A stretch of 64,000 nucleotides of DNA from Zarea fungicola (taxonomy: Eukaryota; Ascomycota; Sordariomycetes; Hypocreales; Cordycipitaceae): positions 62,001 through 126,000 of the forward strand of contig FWCC01000214.1 in NCBI GenBank assembly GCA_900169235.1. The letters run 5' to 3'. Positions 1-10,839 of the stretch are shown here, in pieces. The notes beneath the pieces are model-generated. The model saw only the letters and a program-made list of their open reading frames with translations, was not told the origin of the DNA and searched no databases. Numbering within the stretch: position 1 is the first letter of the stretch; each line of letters starts with the position of its first letter. Position numbers and translations under genes: made by a program.

Positions 1-884
1 GCTTCCTTCAAGAAGCTGCCGAGTGTTCCTGCTACTCACCACATGTCGCATGAAGGTATGCTGATAGCCAGAAAAAAATCGAGGCACTGGCCTTTGAGCC
101 CTTCCCTTTCTTGGACTTGCACTTCCCCGTTTGCAAACGCCGGAAGGATTTTTTATGCTAACCAAAATATCCAGCCCTCGGCCTGTCGAGCTTCTTCTCG
201 CTTCACCGTCCCATCTCGATTACCCAGACGATGCCCAGATCTGTCTCTGATGAGCATTTTGCCTCTATCTTCACCGCTCGCACAAAGGCCAACCGAGTCT
301 CCGACACCATGTCCACCCTCTCCGATACCATCGATCAGCTCGAGAACCCCATGGCACAGATGACCATCGGTGGTCAGGAGGAGCAGATGCAGAATGGCAT
401 GCAGCGCCTCGAGGTCCGCAACGCAGACGGCAGCGAGTCCAGCGTCTACCTTCAGGTCGACACCATGTCAGGCGACTTTCTGCCCTTCCGTCCTCCTCCC
501 CTGCCCCAGACCCAGGCCGCTGGCGAGGCCGAGAACGGCATGAGTGCCGAGGCTGAGCTTGCCGACGAGAACCCCCAGCACCGCGTCTATAAGGCCATGT
601 TCACCATCGAGGAGTCCACTGAGGCCGACGGCCAGATCCGCATTGTCGCCCATAGCCCCCGCATTATCAACGAGAACCAGCCTCGCAGCTTCATTGAGCG
701 TCTCGCCCAGCGCCAACTGCGTTTCGACGAGTCGAGAGCCCGCCGCGCCATTGGCAGCGCCACTGGAGAGACAATGGAGGCCATCAGCGTCAAGCGCCAG
801 CGCAAGCTTGCCATGAAGAAGAAGAAGTACAAGAAGTTTATGAAGCGAACGAGGAACCTGCGCCGCAAGCTCGACCGAACATAA
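1..884 (+). CDS. COX24: Mitochondrial small-ribosomal-subunit protein mS38 (Cox24/AURKAIP1 family), 5'-truncated by window edge
   Basis: The 3' part of a gene that begins before the window. Exons as read: 1-55 and 175-884, with a 119-bp intron 56-174 (GTATGC donor, GCTAAC branch site at about 157, CCAG acceptor). The splice is in frame: it joins a His-Glu-Ala codon run to LGLSSFFSLHRPIS, with no stop. The last 35 residues are extremely basic (SVKRQRKLAMKKKKYKKFMK, then RTRNLRRKLDRT), which is the diagnostic C-terminal block of the mS38/AURKAIP1/Cox24 family. In yeast this protein is a mitoribosome subunit linked to COX1 mRNA processing and translation. The mitochondrial targeting sequence should lie in the missing upstream exon. 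The internal ATG at 231 would also open the frame, but the spliced upstream sequence continues it, so 231 is probably not the true start. Confidence 0.85.
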
Positions 885-1513
885 AACCTCGGTCTTGTCT
901 TGGTACGAGCGCGTGTATATTAGAAATATTTCCCTTTGTTTTTTAATTCCTTCATGCTGGCATATTCATTGGGTCGGGGCTTGATTTACAAGGTATCTTG
1001 TCTGGTGCGATGGTTGATTCCGGAACAATGTTTCAACTGGAACTGGACGTTATACCAAGAGCTGTTTTTTCGACTTTTTTACACTACAACAATCATCCAT
1101 AGACGTTGCATTAGCAATCCGCCAACATAGAAATGAGTTTCAAAGTTGACTTGTGCTGGGTATTGTGACGAGACTTTATAAATGTGTATAGGGTTTACCA
1201 CTGTCTCCGGCTGTTGTTAAATCAGAAAAAGTTTACAAGGTGTCTAATTGATTTGGACATGTAAAATATAAATGACAAAACCGTTTGCTTCTGCATACCT
1301 CCTAGGCGATCAGACATGATGCTGAAGTGCCCCACAAAAACTTCGACTTGCGGGCGACACACCGCCTGGCAGAAAGCTTGCAACCCGCCAAAATTTTGGA
1401 TTTTGCCCGCCCGCCGACACTTATGCCCGAGACAGGTCCTTAACAGCCAATTTTTCTGCCTTTGCTGGGTTACCTTTTTCGATTTCAATAGCGAGATTGA
1501 CAAAGCCGGCAAC
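885..1513. other. Intergenic: mS38 3' region and KRE33 promoter
   Basis: 629 bp between two plus-strand genes. The first part is T-rich 3' sequence. The last 250 bp should be the KRE33 promoter and leader. No other coding signal is convincing. Confidence 0.6.
1390..1397. promoter_or_regulatory. RRPE-like AAAATTTT element upstream of KRE33
   Basis: A perfect AAAATTTT lies about 117 bp before the KRE33 start. A PAC-like GCGATCAG at 1306-1313 differs by one base from GCGATGAG. In yeasts, RRPE and PAC motifs mark ribosome-biogenesis genes, which fits Kre33. With motifs this short, chance is possible. Confidence 0.3.
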
Positions 1514-4500
1514 ATGTCTACTCGCAAGCAAGTGTATGTTTACTCAAAGCTGCATTGAGCATAAACGAGAGAAAAAATCCTACCAGCAAGTGACTGTGCT
1601 AACTGTTGCAGCGATCCTCGTATCGGCGCGTTGATTCGAAATGGTTTACAAGAAAAGAAGCGAAGCTTCTTTGTCGTGGTCGGTGACCATAGCAAAGATG
1701 TGATTGTGCGCCTCCACTACATCATGTCGCGAGTCGACATGAAGCAGAACAAGTCTGTTCTGTGGGCATACAAGAACAAACTGTTGAACTTCACCAGGTG
1801 CGTAGTGTTTTGTAAACTATTCACAAACAACTCGTATTGTTGGCTGACAATCCAATTTCCCAGTCACCGAAAGAAGCGCGAGGCCAAAATAAAGAGCGAA
1901 ATCAGAAAGGGCATCCGCGAAGTCAACGATGAAGACCCATTCGAGCTGTTCATCTCCTTGCACAACATCCGCTACACCTACTACAAGGAGACGGACAAGA
2001 TTCTCGGAAACACCTACGGCATGTGCATTCTGCAGGACTTTGAGGCCATGACGCCCAACATCCTTGCCCGCACAATTGAGACGGTCGAGGGCGGTGGTCT
2101 CGTGATTCTGCTTCTCAAGGGCATGAACAGTCTGCGCCAGCTGTACAACCTGTCCATGGATGTGCATTCGCGGTACCGTACCGAGGCTCATAGCGATGTG
2201 GTAGCGCGCTTCAATGAGCGTTTCTTGCTCTCGCTCGGCGGCTGCGAGTCGTGTCTCGTCATCGACGACGAGCTCAACGTGCTGCCCATTTCGGGCGGCA
2301 AGGACGTCAAAGCCCTCCCCCCGCCGGAAAAGGACGAGAACAAGACGCCTACGCAGATCGAGCTCGAAGATATCAAGGATGAGACTCAGGACAGGCAGCC
2401 TGTCGGCTCCCTGATAAACCTCGCCAGAACCGTCGACCAGGCCAAGGCTCTCCTCACCTTTACCGACGCCATTGCCGAAAAGACCCTTCGCAGCACCGTG
2501 GCGCTTACGGCCGCCAGAGGTCGCGGAAAGTCTGCCGCCATGGGCGTAGCCGTCGCCGCTGCGGTAGCCTACGGCTACAGCAACATCTTCATCACCTCTC
2601 CCTCGCCCGAAAACTTGAAGACACTGTTTGAGTTTGTCTTCAAGGGCTTCGACGCTCTCGGCTATGCGGACCACGCCGACTTCTCGATTATCCAGAGCAC
2701 CAACCCCGACTTCAACAAGGCAATTGTCCGCGTCAACATCCACCGCCAGCACCGGCAGACCATTCAGTACATCCGCCCTCAGGACGCCCACGTGCTCGGC
2801 CAGGCTGAGCTCCTTGTTATTGATGAGGCTGCCGCCATCCCCTTGCCGCTTGTCCGCAAGCTGCTAGGCCCCTACCTCGTCTTCATGGCGTCCACTATTA
2901 ACGGTTACGAAGGTACTGGCCGCTCTCTGTCACTGAAGCTCATCAAGCAGCTGCGCGAGCAGTCACGAACCGCCTCGGCCGGCGGCGCTGACACTGAGAT
3001 TGCCGACCGTGCAACTGGACGCGGCGCCAAGGGTGAGGAATTCCAAGCCGGCCGCAAACTGCGCGAGATTACCCTGTCCGAGCCCATCCGTTACACTCAG
3101 GGCGATGCAGTCGAGAAGTGGCTCAACAAGCTTCTGTGCCTGGACGCCCAGCTACCCAAGGTCAAGGCCAGCGTTAATGGCTGCCCTGACCCTACCCAGT
3201 GCGAGCTCTGGAATATTAACCGCGATACCCTCTTCTCTTTCCACCACGTCTCGGAGGCTTTTCTCCAGCAAATGGTTGCTCTCTACGTGGCCAGTCACTA
3301 CAAGAATACTCCCGACGACTTGCAGCTGATGAGTGATGCGCCTGCCCACGAGCTCTTCGTTTTGACAGCGCCTAGATCAGACCAGACTGGCAGGTTGCCT
3401 GAGCCTCTGTGCGTCATTCAGGTTGCCCTTGAGGGTAAGATTAGCAGGGAGAGCGTACTAAATAGCCTGAGCCGCGGCCAAAGGCCCAGCGGTGATCTCA
3501 TTCCCTGGCTCGTCAGCCAACAATTCCAGGACGAGAACTTTGCCACGCTCTCTGGCGCTCGTATCGTGCGCATTGCTACCAACCCCGAGTACATGTCCAT
3601 GGGCTACGGCTCCAAGGCGCTGGAGCTGCTCATCAATTACTACGAGGGCAAGTTTGCCAACCTTTCCGAGGATGAGGGCGTGGTCATGGCCAATGGCTTC
3701 GACCGAGCCAGCGACGCAGAGCTCTCTAAGACTTCGCTGCTGGAGGACAAGATTGCCGTGCGTGACGTCAGCAAGATGCCGCCCCTGTTTACCAGTTTGG
3801 CGCAGAAGCGTCCCGAGAAGCTCGACTACATTGGCGTCAGCTACGGCCTAACCAAGGAGCTGCAAAAGTTCTGGAAGCGCTCGTCGTTTGCGCCGGTCTA
3901 CCTGCGCCAAACGGCCAACGACCTGACGGGTGAGCACACGTGCGTCATGCTACGGCCGCTGGAGACGGGCGACGACGCGAGCTGGCTGGGCGAGTTCTCG
4001 CGCGACTTCCAGAAGCGCTTTATCTCGCTGCTGTCGTACCAGTTCCGCAGCTTCAACGTGCTCATGGCGCTGAGCATCGACGAGGCCGCCACCAACGGCG
4101 CCAAGCTGGACGGCTCCGCGGTCGCGCCGCTGAGCAAGACGGAGCTGGATCGCTACATGTCGCCGTTTGACCTGAAGCGCCTCGAGTCGTACGCCAACAA
4201 CATGCTCGACTACCACGTGATCCTCGATCTCCTGCCCACGATTGCGCAGTTGTACTTTACGGGCAAGCTGAAGCAGGGCGTGAGCCTGTCAGGCATCCAA
4301 AAAGGCATCGTCATGGCCATTGGCCTGCAGCGCAAGGACTTTGAGGGCGCCTCGCAGGACCTGACGGTCCCCGCGCCCCAGCTGATGGCCATGTTCATCA
4401 AGGTCCTCCGCAAGGTCACGGCGCACTTTGCGACGCTCGTCACCGAGGCTGTCGATGCGGAGATGCCCCGGGCGCGACAGGTGGGTGTCAGCCGCGCGGA

Positions 4501-4954
4501 TGCGAGCGGCGCGCACGACGATGAGGCTGTCGGCGACGACAAGTACGCGCCTCTGGCTCAATCGCTGAATGATGAGCTGGCAGAGGGTGGCAGCGAGGCG
4601 CTGGAGCAGCTCCGCAAGAAGCAGAGAGACATGATTGACTCTTTGCCCCTTGACCAGTAAGCACCTACTTTGTTAAAACAAAATCAGAAATCTGAGCTAT
4701 AGGCAACGAGAACTTTCTTAACTAACAAATTCCTCTTTAGATATGCTATTGATGGAGATGCTCCTGCGTGGGAAGAGGCCGAGAAGCAACTCAAAGGCGC
4801 CGTCAAGGACGGTAAGAGTGCTCCCGTAATCAGTGTCAAGTCGTCCAAGTCTAAGCGCAAGGCGGCTACGACGGCCACCGAAGTGTTTGAGGACGCTTTC
4901 GGTGACAAGTCGTCAAGGAAAAAAGCCAAGAAGGAAAAGGGTAAGAAGGCGTAA
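1514..4954 (+). CDS. KRE33: RNA cytidine acetyltransferase Kre33/NAT10 (18S rRNA and tRNA ac4C)
   Basis: Four exons: 1514-1533, 1612-1797, 1864-4656, 4741-4954. Together they encode about 1070 aa, close to the 1056 aa of yeast Kre33. The protein starts MSTRKQVDPRIGALIRNG, typical of the family. Visible parts in order: the N-terminal DUF1726-type region ending in the conserved SHRKKREAKIKSEI; a RecA-like helicase module with Walker A GRGKS near residue 288 and a DEAA box near 387; a GNAT acetyltransferase module with RIATNPEYMSMGYGSKALEL near 636; and a Lys-rich C-terminal tail that suits nucleolar localisation. The family makes N4-acetylcytidine in 18S rRNA and, with the Tan1 adaptor, in tRNA Ser/Leu, and is needed for 40S biogenesis. 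Intron 2 is 66 bp with no in-frame stop, so a naive ORF reads through it; the family sequence NFT-SHRKK fixes the junction. The last intron is required to reach the C-terminus. Confidence 0.95.
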
Positions 4955-5999
4955 ATCCAAGGAGGGCCAAAACTTAAAGTCGAATCCTTTTGCTTATTTC
5001 TCCTTATTTCTGCTTACACTATATTGGCGTTTTTGTGTTTTGTTTTTGCATTACCTCTTTTTTTTTCTACATCATCTCCATGTTAGATTATGAGAATAGA
5101 CATGGACATGTTTTGTACATACATACTACAGGATAGAGACTAAAGAAGGGAAAGAATAGGGACTGTTTAAAAGCACTCTCGGTAGTATTGCGTTGATTCC
5201 CATGTCATCGATGCGATGAGCATTCTTCTCGCGCAAATTGCATTTCGTTGCCGTAATTTAAATGTGTAACCAAGCACATAGCCCGCCAGTAGGATTCATA
5301 TCCGCCAGGGCTACACAACGACAGGCATGTGCGACTTGTAGAGTGGCGAGCGTTCTTCATTTCCACTTCTGTCTCATCTTCATCTTTGTTTCCTTGTTCC
5401 TTGCACAGTGTGATCGAGGAGTGTGTGGCCAAGATTGCATTTATTTCCCACAAACACAAACGCGGCTGTAAGTCCAGGTTTTCTCTGTGAGAGGTGGAAG
5501 AGAGCAAAACGAACAAGTGTGTGTTTAATTTTTGGCTCTTCATCACTCTGTGCTCACGTTGTACTCACTCTGTCTGTGTGTTGGTGCTTTAATGTGTGGC
5601 GAACAATCGTGGCAGCTGTCAGGCACCGGGCGATGGCCGCCAGCTTCACTTCCTCCCTCCTCTTCTCTTCCTCTCTTTCTTCAATATTGCCTGCGTGTTT
5701 TCTTTCTTTTCTCTTGCCCACTCCTGTTTTTACACTTTCAGTTTCTAAAATCTGCAGCCTCTACATCTTTGTCAATATCGTTTTGTCAACGCCCAATTCT
5801 CCTTGCGTTTTGAACCGCTTCGCATTCTAGGAGGCGCCTGGGCGCAACAAACACTCCAACAACATTCGACAAGAACACACACCGACAACCATTCTTCCTC
5901 TCCCTGGAATAAGCGAAACGGGATAGACAAAGAAGTCTTAATATCGGATACACATTCACCATACCGAGAGAAAGGGAAAAAAAGAAAGACGGCACAAAA
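4955..5999. other. Intergenic, with CT-rich leader before the gene at 6000
   Basis: 1045 bp. The stretch 5640-5745 is strongly C/T-rich on the plus strand, as in many fungal core promoters and leaders, and precedes the next start by 250-350 bp. Several short ORFs are present but none has a recognisable protein sequence. Confidence 0.5.
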
Positions 6000-6893
6000 A
6001 TGTGCCATAAACTTTATTTCCAGTGCCCGTATTGCAACGCCCACCGCTTCTTCATGTGGGAAGAATGCAACAATTTCTGGCGGCAGTACCGGCGCATTGT
6101 CATTAACATGGACAGCTTCCACGCGCGGCCCCAGATTGGCGTCGTCGCCTGCGACAGCGAGACAGGCGTCCCGGACACGGTACTCGTATGCGGCACGCGG
6201 CCTGACAAGACCCGGTGTCGCCCGTTCCGCCTGGGCTCCTGCCCGCGGCTCTACGCGAAATGCCCATCGCTCAAGGAGTACAACAAGGCGCAGGAGAAGC
6301 AGGAGGAGAAGAGGATGGTTTTGGAAAAGCTGCGTGTGGAGCGTGAAGGCCGGAACTCAGAACAGTTCAAGAGGGAGTTTGCGGACAAGTGGTTCAGAAA
6401 GAAGCCCGTGCCGACGTATTGGCGTCCACCGCCATCACCACCGACTGAGACGTCGTTTTGGGCGGCGGAAGCAGGCACCAGAACGGAACAGGAGGTTGAT
6501 ACGAGCGACGGGCTAGTTGGGGCTTCCGAAGATATCGTGGCTCCCATATCGGAGTATGTAAACGAGGCTGGTAACGGCAATGGTGTCATCGTGGTGGAGG
6601 GGAAGCACGACAATGCCAGCTGTGACGAGACTGTTGTTGGTACTGGTGGTCAGCTTGCAGAGCGCAGAGACAGCGCAATGCAGGACGGCAAGGGGTATCT
6701 CCTTGGTAGTACAATCGCCGCCGATGGGCCGTCGCTCGAGCCGGAGAAGGAGTTTCGCAATGCCGACATGGCGCAGAGCTTGGCTAACACGGTCATCGAG
6801 TCCAGTCCAGAGCTGTCCGAGGTGGCAAGTTGCGAATGTACCGAGTTGTACAAGTCTGTCCAGTCTCTTAAGATGGGCGGTGAACGCAGTTGA
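6000..6893 (+). CDS. Hypothetical protein with Cys-containing N-terminus
   Basis: Single exon, 297 aa, with an A-rich context before the ATG (AAAAATG). I do not recognise the family. The first 100 residues look folded and are rich in Cys, His and aromatics: CHKLYFQCPYCNAHRFFMW, with Cys at 2, 8 and 11 and further Cys around residues 23, 51, 64, 73, 80 and 87, which could bind a metal. A Lys/Glu/Gln-rich, helix-prone segment follows at about 95-130. The C-terminal half is low-complexity and acidic, probably disordered. There is no signal peptide or membrane segment. The lopsided layout (conserved-looking Cys-rich head, disordered tail) is common in lineage-specific fungal proteins. Function unknown. 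Confidence 0.7.
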   Translation: MCHKLYFQCPYCNAHRFFMWEECNNFWRQYRRIVINMDSFHARPQIGVVACDSETGVPDTVLVCGTRPDKTRCRPFRLGSCPRLYAKCPSLKEYNKAQEKQEEKRMVLEKLRVEREGRNSEQFKREFADKWFRKKPVPTYWRPPPSPPTETSFWAAEAGTRTEQEVDTSDGLVGASEDIVAPISEYVNEAGNGNGVIVVEGKHDNASCDETVVGTGGQLAERRDSAMQDGKGYLLGSTIAADGPSLEPEKEFRNADMAQSLANTVIESSPELSEVASCECTELYKSVQSLKMGGERS

Positions 6894-7850
6894 GGTTGTT
6901 TTCGGCGTCTTCTAACTTTCAAGCGTCATTGAGTAATTGTAATGTATGTGAAATGGTTTGTCATTGATTTTAAATGCAGAATTCCAGATAGATTCTACAG
7001 CTAAGCAATATGGCTTACTGGACAGTAGATGCCAGTAAATGCAGAAGAAGTTGCTTTGGCCAGGATACAAGGACGGGAGATAACTCTGCGACAGGAATAC
7101 CCAGGCGATGGTCAAATGTTTACGAGGTAGAGGATACACATAATTCAATTAGCAAATACCATAACGAATGAATTTATTTTTTTCATCTATAAGTCCGGGA
7201 CTCTTGTTTTGTGTCTCGCTCCGGTCTCTGAAATACAGTTTTTGACGTTGGCCTCGGACGCTGCGTAGGCAATGTTCCGTTGTTTGTCCAGACGTCGTGG
7301 TCTGTGAAGCTTACGGAGACTTGTCTATAGCTTTAATCCAATGCTACTATTTGCGTAGCACCTAGACGTAACCACAGGTCTCCCATTCTCGTCGTCTTCA
7401 ATAATAGCAGGAAGAATCAAGAATATCAAGAATATCCAATCTAATCTCTATCTATCCCTATTACACACTTACATGGCCCTGTCTTCTGCACAGCCCTTTC
7501 GCTACCAACTCTGCCGGGTCACAGAAGAGCGCTGTACTTCAAGCTAAAATGTAAAATCAACTCTTCATTTCAAGTTTAAAAAACGCCTTTCCGTTAATAA
7601 AAAAACGAGTGGTTGTAGCCTTGTCAAAGATGGCCAGCCTGCTGGACATATCGGGCTTTGGTGTGATATATCCTAAAGCCGATAATTCCAATCTAGATGG
7701 TCTCATGGTACTTTAGTGTTAGTTTTAAAGTAATATTTATATATTAGTCCGAGAGCTCTTGCGGCAAGATACTCTTTTAAAAAGGAATCAATACACCGGG
7801 CAACTCCCACCACCTGCTTCGACAGAAAATCAAGTACAAAAAATACCGAC
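6894..7850. other. Intergenic, AT-leaning, no supported feature
   Basis: 957 bp between two plus-strand genes. No domain, RNA gene or repeat could be recognised. It should contain the 3' end of the 6000 gene and the SDR promoter. Confidence 0.5.
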
Positions 7851-8929
7851 ATGTTCCCGGCCGCAGCAGGCATGTCCCCTGGGACATTCACCACACCATC
7901 CCGCCCGCTTCGCTGGCTCATCACCGGCTGTTCCTCTGGCTTCGGCCTCGCTCTCGCCCGCTACGTCCAGTCCCAGGGCCACTATGTCATCGCCACCTCC
8001 CGCGACCCATCCAAGACGCCCAATCTCGTGGCCGAGATTGAGCGCGCCGGGAGCCAACACGGTCGATGGATCCAGTTGGACGTCACGGACCCAGACTCGG
8101 CGTCCATAATACAGAAGCTAGAAGAAGACGAGGAGGGGGGTGGCATTGACGTGCTTGTCAGCAACGCAGGGTTGTCGGTTCACGCCGTCGTCGAGGCGTT
8201 TACAGAGAACGAGGTGCGGCGGCAGATGGAGGTTCTGTACCTGGGTCCGTTTCGGCTCGTCAGGGCCGTTGTCCCGCATATGCGGCGCCGGCGCTTCGGC
8301 GTGGTGATTAACATGAGTACCGGCGCGGCGTTGGAAGGGAGGGAGAGCATGGGAACGTATGCGGCCGGGAAGGCTGCGACAGATGGTAAGGAAGGCAGTC
8401 TCATTTCTTGTTTTTCTTGCTACAATGAAATACAACAGTTTCTGGCTTTTCTTGATTTACTTTTTTTTTATTTCTTTATTATTATTATTATTTTAATTGG
8501 CTACTTGCTAACTTGTGAAAACCCCGCCGCTTAGCTATGGTCAAAGTCCTCGCCAAGGAAGTCGCCGAATTCAACATTCGCACACTCACCGTTCATCTCG
8601 GCAGCTTTGACACCAACATGGCCACAGCTGCAGCGGTAGGGGAGTCGCCACTGCCGGGAGACTACAAAGGGAGCGTTTCAGAAAAGACGCTTCAAGTGTT
8701 TCAAAACGATCAGTTCGTGCCCCGCGGGGATAAAGACAAGGCTGTTCGTCAGATCTTTGAGGTTAGCATGGGGCGAGGTGCCGGTAGAGGTCACGAAGGC
8801 GAATTCTTCCTTCCTTTGGGGGAGGAGATGCCGGGGAGAATCAAGCTGGTGCGGGATAGGCTGGACCATTGCCTGGATGTGTATGGAGATGTGTGCATGA
8901 CTGTCGGTTTGGATGATGTGAGCGGCTAG
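7851..8929 (+). CDS. Classical short-chain dehydrogenase/reductase (SDR)
   Basis: Two exons, 7851-8385 and 8535-8929, joined as ...GKAATD-A-MVKVLAKE..., give 309 aa. The 149-bp intron (GTAAGG...TTAG) contains a T-run and a (TTA)5 repeat near 8476. The Rossmann fold shows the cofactor motif TGCSSGFG near residue 25, DVTD near 75, NAG near 105, a catalytic Ser in NMSTGAA, and the active-site Y-A-A-G-K (YxxxK). All catalytic residues are therefore present, and it is probably an active NAD(P)H-dependent oxidoreductase. The closest type is the SDR group that includes fungal 17-beta-HSD/retinol-dehydrogenase-like enzymes; the substrate cannot be told. It has no signal peptide and is probably cytosolic. 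A second ATG at 7887 is possible but would clip the N-terminus only slightly. Confidence 0.9.
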
Positions 8930-9198
8930 ACTAGTTGTACGCGTGAAGAACCGCGATTTTTTTTGGGTCACATTGTCATTCGCGCTTTCTCCATCTTCTG
9001 TTTTCATTTCGTCCTCACCTCGCTCTCGTTGCCAGATTAGCTCTCCTTTACTACAGTGCTCGCTGGTGCGGCTGAAAGCTAGAGCCTGGTTTCGGCATCT
9101 CGCGGCAGAAGATTTGTACATTGCAGGTGCCGCTCTTCAATCTCACGTTTTGTTGCATGGTAAATACAAGGTCGTAGATATTTCAAAGGTCGTTCAAA

Positions 9199-10839
9199 AT
9201 GCGCCTCATCAATATTGATAGCTTGGCATTGGAATACTTTATCGGCGGCGACGACGATGTTCCCACGTATGGTATCCTTTCACATACATGGGGCGCTGAC
9301 GAGCTCACCTTGCAGCAATTCGCAGCTGACGGTCTTCAAGCGCATAGCGGAAAAGATGGCCATGCCAAAATCAGTACATGCTGCCGTCTGGCCGCGCAAG
9401 CCGGTCTCGGCTACGTCTGGGTGGACACGGTGTGCATCGACAAGACGAGCAGTGCGGAGCTGACCGAGGCCATCAACTCCATGTTTCGGTGGTACAGAAA
9501 CGCCGCTATCTGCTACGTCTGGCTGTCTGATCTCCCCCACGGCGCTCCCGTCACGAGGATGAAGGCGTGTCGGTGGTTCACACGCGGGTGGACGCTGCAG
9601 GAGCTGCTCGCCCCAGCATCTGTGGAGTTCTACGATGCCGAGTGGGCTATGGTGGGCACAAAGAATGACTTGGGGCGGGAGATTTGTAGCATTACAAACA
9701 TCAGCGAGGTGGTGTTGGGGGATCCGGGAACCATGTTTGAGCTGTCGGTTGCGCAGCGCATGTCGTGGGCGGCGTCGCGGGAGACGACGCGAGCCGAGGA
9801 CCTCGCGTACTGCCTGCTGGGCATTTTCGACGTCAACATGCCGCTCTTGTACGGCGAGGGCAGCCGTGCTTTTTTGCGGCTGCAGGAGGAGATTGCGCGG
9901 GAGAGCAACGACCTCAGTCTGTTTGCGTGGCGGTTTGAGCCGGGCCATCCGCAGGCGTTTAACGGCGTGTTTGCGCCGTCGCCGAAGCAGTTTGGCGGGA
10001 GTGCGGACGTGGAGAATATAATGGAGTCGGCGATTGGTGCCGAGTATACCGTCACAAACAAGGGCGTGCGTCTGGCGGCCAACACGGCCGAGATGAAGGA
10101 CGGCCAGAAGCTGCTCCGCCTCAACTGCATGCTGTCCAGGGCCGAAGGCAAGGAAGTCGGCATCTGGCTCAAGGCACACGGGGGCAATCTCTACAGCCGC
10201 GTCAACGCCACAAGCCTCGACTCTGTCCCGGAGGACAGCAAGCCGCTCATGAAAGAGAGCCAGGTATACCTCGCCCGGCGCATATCCGGGGCATACTCGC
10301 GACGCCTTGCGGGGAGCCACGCTGGGGCCGTGCAGATGCGGCGCAACTTCAACGGCGTCAACCGCGCCGTTCTGTACCCCGATTTCCCATTTGAGGCGTT
10401 CAGGGTACGGCCCGAGGACGACTGGGACCCTGAGCGGCGCAGGGTGCTCACGCACGGGGCGCGAGAGTATTTTGTGTTTTTCTGGCTGAGGTTACGTCCG
10501 AGCTTCGCTCGTAACACGCCTTTTCTGGGAGCGGGCATGGTGGTTGTGGCCGCGGGTAAGTTTGGGGATGAGAATGTGCCTTTTGTGACGATCATGGAGA
10601 TAGAGATGGCGAGAAAGGTGATGGGGAGTGGTCAAGGCCTTGAGAGTGAGCAGCTGCGGAAGGCGAGGGACAGAGTGCGGACGGAACGGACAGAGAGCTC
10701 GATGCGGTTGTCGTTCCGTCGTGAGGAGGGAGGTCTGACGCTGTCGGTCAAGTTGGAGGAGGATGTTGTTGATGGGGAGAGGGTGAGTTGTCTGGATTTT
10801 TCTGCGCAAGTAGTGCGAGGGAGTGAGCTGCAGCGATAA
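9199..10839 (+). CDS. HET-domain (heterokaryon incompatibility) protein
   Basis: Single exon, 546 aa, starting MRLINIDSLALEYFIG as HET proteins usually do. The HET core is complete: YGILSHTWG near residues 24-32, the GYVWVDTVCIDK block near 70-81, EAINSMFRWYRNAAICYVWL near 90-109, and the RWFTRGWTLQELLAP block near 125-139. A conserved extension follows, including RAEDLAYCLLGIFDVNMPLLYGEG near 198-221. There is no NACHT, WD40 or ankyrin module; the C-terminal 320 residues are not recognised. HET domains trigger cell death when genetically different hyphae fuse, but many genomes carry dozens and most have no known role, so a vegetative-incompatibility function is only inferred. Confidence 0.93.
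   Translation: MRLINIDSLALEYFIGGDDDVPTYGILSHTWGADELTLQQFAADGLQAHSGKDGHAKISTCCRLAAQAGLGYVWVDTVCIDKTSSAELTEAINSMFRWYRNAAICYVWLSDLPHGAPVTRMKACRWFTRGWTLQELLAPASVEFYDAEWAMVGTKNDLGREICSITNISEVVLGDPGTMFELSVAQRMSWAASRETTRAEDLAYCLLGIFDVNMPLLYGEGSRAFLRLQEEIARESNDLSLFAWRFEPGHPQAFNGVFAPSPKQFGGSADVENIMESAIGAEYTVTNKGVRLAANTAEMKDGQKLLRLNCMLSRAEGKEVGIWLKAHGGNLYSRVNATSLDSVPEDSKPLMKESQVYLARRISGAYSRRLAGSHAGAVQMRRNFNGVNRAVLYPDFPFEAFRVRPEDDWDPERRRVLTHGAREYFVFFWLRLRPSFARNTPFLGAGMVVVAAGKFGDENVPFVTIMEIEMARKVMGSGQGLESEQLRKARDRVRTERTESSMRLSFRREEGGLTLSVKLEEDVVDGERVSCLDFSAQVVRGSELQR

Noticed and set aside
1817..2791. 324-codon minus-strand ORF opposite KRE33
   Set aside because: Shadow of the C-ending codon usage of KRE33; no recognisable protein.
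5803..6516. 237-codon ORF overlapping the 6000-6893 gene in another frame
   Set aside because: Arg/Ser-rich out-of-frame translation; the 6000 frame has a better start and a folded-looking N-terminus.
9280..10455. 391-codon minus-strand ORF opposite the HET gene
   Set aside because: Mirror of the HET coding sequence; His/Arg/Leu-rich composition typical of antisense shadows.
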